Shown here: one piece after another, positions 60,279-64,000 of the stretch
Layout: each line of letters opens with the position of its first letter
Numbering within the stretch: the stretch's first letter is position 1
NCBI GenBank assembly: GCA_019187105.1
Contig: JABAQM010000001.1
Span: forward strand, 1,488,001 to 1,552,000
Length of the DNA: 64,000 nt
Direction of reading: 5' to 3'
Source: Fimbriimonadaceae bacterium
GTDB lineage: Bacteria > Armatimonadota > Fimbriimonadia > Fimbriimonadales > Fimbriimonadaceae
Program-made: the position numbers and the translations under genes
Notes under the pieces: generated by a model
What the model saw: the letters and a program-made list of their open reading frames with translations, nothing else
Database searches by the model: none
Told to the model about the DNA's origin: nothing

Positions 60279-61187
60279 GTGGGTCGGGTGCTCGCTGCCG
60301 CCGATATCGGAAGCAATTCGGTCCACCTACTCGTGGCGGAATCGACCGGCACGGGCCTGCGCCGGCTCTGCAACGAAAGCGAGTGGCTCCAGCTTGGGGA
60401 GGTGGTGAGCCGCGAGGGGCACATTCCCGAAGCCAGCCTGCGCGACCTGCTCCGGATCCTTAAGGAGTTCAAACTGGAGGCCGAACGCTGCCGATCCGGC
60501 TGCCTCTACGTGTTTGCCACTGAAGCAGTCCGAGTCGCCGCCAATCGTGACGAGGCATTGGCACGCATCGCCAAGGAAGCGGGCATTCAAGTCGACGTGA
60601 TATCCGGGCAGCGCGAGGCGGAATTCAGCCTTCGCGGCTCGATGCTCGATACCCGGGCACGGTCTCCAGTCCTGCTGGTGGAAGTCGGAGGCGGTAGCGC
60701 CCAGGTTGCCTCTTGCTGGGGATCGCAGATCGACGCGGAGCAGTCGCTCCCCCTTGGCTCCGGAAAACTCCTGGTCGCTTCGGGACTGCGGTACCCGGCC
60801 GCTGACGGCGACCTGAAGCGGCTCGAGGACACGATCGATCACCATCTGCAAGACCTGGCGGACTTTGGCGAGCCGCATTCGGTGGTCGGCAGTGGTGGCG
60901 TGGCTCGCGGATTGATTCGCGCTCTCCACCGGGACGGAGAACGCACGCTGCAGCTGGAGGAGATTGAATACCTGTGCTGGGCTGCCTCTCGTTTAAGCAT
61001 CGACCTGGTGATGGCTCGCTTTAACGTCAAACCGAATCGCGCAAAAACCCTCGTTCCCGGCGCAATGGTATTCGCCAAAATCCTCCGGAAGTTCAATCAG
61101 CGTGAAATGACGGTCAGCGAGTATGGAGTGCGCGAAGGCGCGATCCTGGAAATCCTAGATGGTTCAATTAAGCCATGCCGCGCCTAA
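60279..61187 (+). CDS. ppx: Ppx/GppA family exopolyphosphatase (copy 2)
   Basis: The 302-residue product has the phosphate-1 motif AADIGSNSVHLLV (about 7-19), FATEAVRVAANRDEAL, the phosphate-2 motif LLVEVGGGSAQVA and VVGSGGVARGLI. It also has VISGQREAEFSLRG, a Ppx hallmark. It overlaps ppk by 13 bases, which strongly suggests an opposed pair controlling polyphosphate. The C-terminal HD extension of E. coli Ppx is absent, as in short actinobacterial and cyanobacterial-type forms. Paralogue of the gene at 8772-9677 but clearly diverged. Confidence 0.88.
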   Translation: MGRVLAAADIGSNSVHLLVAESTGTGLRRLCNESEWLQLGEVVSREGHIPEASLRDLLRILKEFKLEAERCRSGCLYVFATEAVRVAANRDEALARIAKEAGIQVDVISGQREAEFSLRGSMLDTRARSPVLLVEVGGGSAQVASCWGSQIDAEQSLPLGSGKLLVASGLRYPAADGDLKRLEDTIDHHLQDLADFGEPHSVVGSGGVARGLIRALHRDGERTLQLEEIEYLCWAASRLSIDLVMARFNVKPNRAKTLVPGAMVFAKILRKFNQREMTVSEYGVREGAILEILDGSIKPCRA

Positions 61188-63259
61188 AGGACGAGGGAAC
61201 CACCGATCCCATTCAGTTTGGGCCCCAGCGCTTTCTCAACCGAGAGCTCAGCTGGCTCCGGTTCAATCGACGCGTTCTTGAAGAAGCTACGAACCCGAAA
61301 AACCCATTGCTTGAGCGCTGCCGCTTTCTCAGCATCTTCGAAAGCAACCTGGACGAGTTCTATATGGTCAGGGTTTCAGGCCTGATCGAGCAGCAACAGG
61401 GTGGTTTTCTTGAGGTGACCCCGGATGGGCTTACCCCTGCCGAACAGTTAATCCTGATCAGCGAGGAGGCCGGCAGCCTAAGGCAGCAGGCGGGAAGGAT
61501 CTGGCTGGACACGATTAAGCCGCAGCTGGATGAGGCGGGCGTTGACATCCTTAGGTACGAAGAACTCTCCGATGCCCAACGCCTACAGGTCGATGACTAC
61601 TTCATCGAGGAGGTCTTCAAGCTATGCACTCCGCTCGTGCTGCACCCAGCCCCATCGGTGCCCTTCATCTCGAACCGGAGCCTGAACATTGGTGCGCTGC
61701 TCGATGATGGGTCTGGAGTAAAACTGGCGCGAGTTAAGGTCCCGACCATCATCCCGCGGCTGGTGCGGCTCGGCAAGCGCAAATCGGAGTTCATTCTCCT
61801 CGAAGATTTGATTCGCCACCACCTCAAGTCGTTGTATCCCGGCGTCAGCATCGTTGATACCTTCCTCTTTCGCGTAATCCGCGATGCAGACATCGAGATC
61901 CGCGAACTGGAAGCCGCGGACTTGATTGAGTCGGTGGAACAGACCATCAAACTCCGACGATTCGGGGATCCCGTGCTGCTGCAAGTCGACTCGATGATGC
62001 CTGGCGATGTGCGGAACACGTTAATGCGGCTCCACGAACTCGATCCCGAGGATATGTTCGTCCTGGACGGCATCTTGGGAATGGAGGTTTTGCAGGACCT
62101 TGCCAATCTGGACAAGCCGGCGCTGCGGTATCCAAGCTTCCACCCCTACGTCAATGAGGCGCTCATCAATCCGACGACCTTGTTCGAACTGATCCGCAAG
62201 TCCGACGTCTTCGTCCACCAGCCGTTCGACAGTTTTCGGTCCGTTGAGGAGTTCGTGGCTTCGGCAGCAAGCGATCCCGACGTGATCGGGATCAAGCAGA
62301 CCCTGTACCGCGTTGGGACGGAATCGCCCGTGGTCGAGTCGCTGTTGCGCGCGGCGGAAGCGGGCAAGCAGGTTGCGGTGATGGTCGAGCTTAAGGCGCG
62401 CTTCGACGAAAGCAACAATCTCATTTGGGCAAGGGCGCTGGAACGCGCGGGCGTGCATGTGACTTACGGATTCGCAGAGCTCAAAACCCACTGCAAGCTC
62501 TGCCTCATCGTACGCCGTGAGCGAGGAGGCATCCGGTCTTACGCTCACATCGGAACCGGGAACTACAACCCATCAACTGCCCGCATCTATACCGACTTCG
62601 GATTGTTCACCGACGACCCAGAGATCACCCAGGATATCGCCGAGCTCTTCAACGTCCTCACGGGCTTCTCGCGGCAGACGCATTATCGAAAGATCCTCGT
62701 CGCGCCTTACAGCCTCAGGGACGGGATCTTGGAGCGGATCCGCCGCGAGACGGCCATTGCCAGAGAAACCGGCAAGGGGCTCATGCTGATGAAGATGAAC
62801 TCCTTGGTCGATCCTGACATGACGGATGCCCTTTACGAGGCAAGCCAAGCGGGAGTTGCCGTCGACCTGGTGGTGCGCGGAATCTGTACTTTGAGAGCCG
62901 GTGTCCCCGGCCTCAGTGACAACGTAAGGGTTCGATCCGTGGTCGGCCAGTTCCTCGAACACAGCCGTCTTTACTACTTCGACAACGGAGGCAACCCCGA
63001 AGCGTTCATCGGCAGTGCCGATTTGATGCGACGAAACCTGGACCGCCGAGTGGAAACGCTCGTACCCGTGCAGAGCCCGGCAATCAAACGGCACTTGCGG
63101 GACCTTATGGGGTTGTATTTCCGTGACAACTGCAACACCTGGATCCAGTTGCCATCCGGGGAATACGTGCGCGAAGCTCCCGATGGAGGCGACTCGGCGT
63201 TCCGGGTGCAGGAATACCTAATGGGCCATCCCAGCACCCGTTCGCTATCCTTTACTTAG
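61175..63259 (+). CDS. ppk: Polyphosphate kinase 1
   Basis: Ppk1 polymerises the gamma-phosphate of ATP into polyphosphate. The 694-residue product has the N-terminal FLNRELSWLRFNRRVLEEA, the FESNLDEFYMVRVSG motif, the catalytic histidine in SYAHIGTGNYNPSTARIYTDFGLFT and the second His region near FLEHSRLYYF. RRNLDRRVETLVPV is also intact. Length is near the E. coli enzyme (688). It overlaps ppx by 13 bases and the convergent hypothetical gene by 8 bases. Confidence 0.96.
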   Translation: MPRLKDEGTTDPIQFGPQRFLNRELSWLRFNRRVLEEATNPKNPLLERCRFLSIFESNLDEFYMVRVSGLIEQQQGGFLEVTPDGLTPAEQLILISEEAGSLRQQAGRIWLDTIKPQLDEAGVDILRYEELSDAQRLQVDDYFIEEVFKLCTPLVLHPAPSVPFISNRSLNIGALLDDGSGVKLARVKVPTIIPRLVRLGKRKSEFILLEDLIRHHLKSLYPGVSIVDTFLFRVIRDADIEIRELEAADLIESVEQTIKLRRFGDPVLLQVDSMMPGDVRNTLMRLHELDPEDMFVLDGILGMEVLQDLANLDKPALRYPSFHPYVNEALINPTTLFELIRKSDVFVHQPFDSFRSVEEFVASAASDPDVIGIKQTLYRVGTESPVVESLLRAAEAGKQVAVMVELKARFDESNNLIWARALERAGVHVTYGFAELKTHCKLCLIVRRERGGIRSYAHIGTGNYNPSTARIYTDFGLFTDDPEITQDIAELFNVLTGFSRQTHYRKILVAPYSLRDGILERIRRETAIARETGKGLMLMKMNSLVDPDMTDALYEASQAGVAVDLVVRGICTLRAGVPGLSDNVRVRSVVGQFLEHSRLYYFDNGGNPEAFIGSADLMRRNLDRRVETLVPVQSPAIKRHLRDLMGLYFRDNCNTWIQLPSGEYVREAPDGGDSAFRVQEYLMGHPSTRSLSFT

Positions 63260-63695
63260 ACGGCTTCGCTTCTTCCTTCGAGCGGATTCCGTCGCCACCG
63301 GGCGCTGCAGGCGTCGGCCTTCGGTCCTGGGCCGGTCGCGGGGGCTCAATCTGACCGCGCATCGGCGGCAGCATCGCTTCGCGATCGACCCTGAGGTCGT
63401 TCTTATTCACCTTCAGCAGGCGCTGGCCCTGAAGGATATAAAGGTAGCCGCCATCGACGATCATGGTCGATTGGCCCGGGCCCATGGGCGGCATCGGTGC
63501 CATGGGCACTCCCGGCCCACCAGCTTGAGGAAACTGTCCCTGGAAGGGGCGTGCCGGACCAGGGGTGATTCCCTGTCGTTCCTGAGCAGGTGGGACCGCG
63601 CGGGACTCCTGCGCGAAGCTCCACGTGATGGTTAGGGGAAGGGCGAGGGCGGTGAGGGCGAAGCCGGCGACAAGCCAGTTGGAGTTTTTAAGCAT
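63252..63695 (-). CDS. Secreted Pro-rich protein of unknown function
   Basis: The 147-residue product has a signal peptide or membrane anchor (about 5-25, WLVAGFALTALALPLTITWSFA). The mature part is Pro/Gly/Gln-rich (for example PGPARPFQGQFPQAGGPGVPMAP). A short folded-looking core follows (STMIVDGGYLYILQGQRLLKVNKNDLRV), similar to a single propeller strand pair. AGGAG lies 5 bases before the ATG at 63695; the longer frame to 63821 overlaps ruvB and is rejected. Unknown function. Confidence 0.72.
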   Translation of the reverse strand: MLKNSNWLVAGFALTALALPLTITWSFAQESRAVPPAQERQGITPGPARPFQGQFPQAGGPGVPMAPMPPMGPGQSTMIVDGGYLYILQGQRLLKVNKNDLRVDREAMLPPMRGQIEPPRPAQDRRPTPAAPGGDGIRSKEEAKPSK

Positions 63696-63768
63696 GGTTG
63701 CTCCTGGTTCGGAAGGTTCCGTTCCGACCTTACTATACAGGAATGATCGGCGGAATCCGGCGCAAATT

Positions 63769-64000
63769 TCAGTCGAACAGGTTTCGTGTTCCGGGCTTTT
63801 CGGCAGGGAGTGGGATGCCAAGGTGGCTGTAAGTCAGCTTCGTCGCACACCTTCCGCGCGGTGTCCGCTGGATGAGACCGGCCATCAGGAGATAGGGCTC
63901 ATACACGTCCTCGATCGTGCCGGCATCTTCGCCGGTCGAGGCGGCCAAGGTGTCGAGGCCCACCGGTCCACCTCCGTACTTCTCGATCATCGTCTCGAGA
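63769..64000 (-). CDS. ruvB: Holliday junction helicase RuvB, C-terminal end (gene enters from outside the window)
   Basis: The last 77 codons encode the RuvB winged-helix C-terminal domain: [44 protein letters not shown] and the terminal THLGIPLP-like YSHLGIPLP. RuvB is the ring ATPase that drives branch migration with RuvA. The Walker motifs lie outside the window. The stop at 63769 is 73 bases from the next gene start on the same strand. Confidence 0.94.
   Translation of the reverse strand, partial: LETMIEKYGGGPVGLDTLAASTGEDAGTIEDVYEPYLLMAGLIQRTPRGRCATKLTYSHLGIPLPAEKPGTRNLFD

Noticed and set aside
1-64000. Insertion sequences, prophage, integrase, restriction or toxin-antitoxin genes
   Set aside because: No transposase, integrase, phage structural, methylase or toxin-antitoxin motif was recognised on either strand.

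Overview
The window looks like a chromosome segment from a GC-rich, Gram-negative-type bacterium. Supporting signs are lipoproteins with lipoboxes, LolA-like proteins, a PEP-CTERM protein, TatC, MotAB and two M23 peptidases. Gene content and style (many secreted orphan families, short tandem paralogue arrays, few Shine-Dalgarno sites) fit Armatimonadota, perhaps Fimbriimonadia; this assignment is an inference and only moderately certain. No insertion sequence, phage block, CRISPR array or rRNA operon is visible. Coding density is high and the only gene-free stretch above 300 bases is 4148-4745.

Layout. 1-6370 (mostly minus): the start of typA, a secreted protein of about 21 WD40 repeats, a structured intergenic stretch, an orphan CoA-transferase subunit A and a prohibitin-like SPFH protein. 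6440-13955 (mostly plus): nrnA-truB-DUF2752, a Ppx/GppA homologue (minus), xylulokinase, ribosomal protein S1, a periplasmic thioredoxin-like protein and a YlxP-like protein. 14011-15249 (minus): a secreted FG-GAP/VCBS protein interrupted by exactly one in-frame UGA. 15357-23665 (plus): gltX-hisD, a beta-hydroxyacid dehydrogenase, a nucleoside-type ABC importer without its binding protein, and a LolA-like duplicated protein. 23745-35940: serpin lipoprotein, pcrA, tatC, an MrfA-like helicase, pilB, a response regulator and a barrel-sandwich/KOW-like protein. 36161-47424: cdsA, comEA, motBA, mutL-ruvC, ftsE-ftsX-envC-like, rnhC and an SDR. 47491-56606: tRNA-Ser, pdxH, an NTF2-like protein, a lipoprotein followed by four tandem membrane paralogues of an unrecognised family, two tandem secreted paralogues, a PEP-CTERM protein and a lysine/glycine-tailed secreted protein. 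56679-64000: VOC protein, M23 peptidase, ABC ATPase, HD hydrolase, ppx-ppk and the C-terminus of RuvB.

The most striking observation is the FG-GAP/VCBS gene. Its two open segments (15249-14971 and 14967-14011) share one reading frame and are separated only by TGA followed by TGC. Directly downstream, at the spacing known for the E. coli fdhF SECIS, lies a hairpin with a bulged U and a GGU-containing apical loop. This suggests a secreted selenoprotein with a Sec-Cys pair; a nonsense mutation is the main alternative. The second novelty is the four-gene array at 49368-52194, defined by five shared motifs, probably transcribed with the lipoprotein gene before it.

Functional links seen in gene order: FtsE-FtsX with an EnvC-like M23 protein (division-site peptidoglycan hydrolysis control), Ppx with Ppk and a nearby HD hydrolase (polyphosphate/alarmone metabolism), MutL with RuvC (DNA repair), and PilB and ComEA some 3 kb apart (pilus and DNA uptake). 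Many genes lack a Shine-Dalgarno site and instead carry a TAnnnT box 4-8 bases before the start codon, which suggests leaderless mRNAs are common here.
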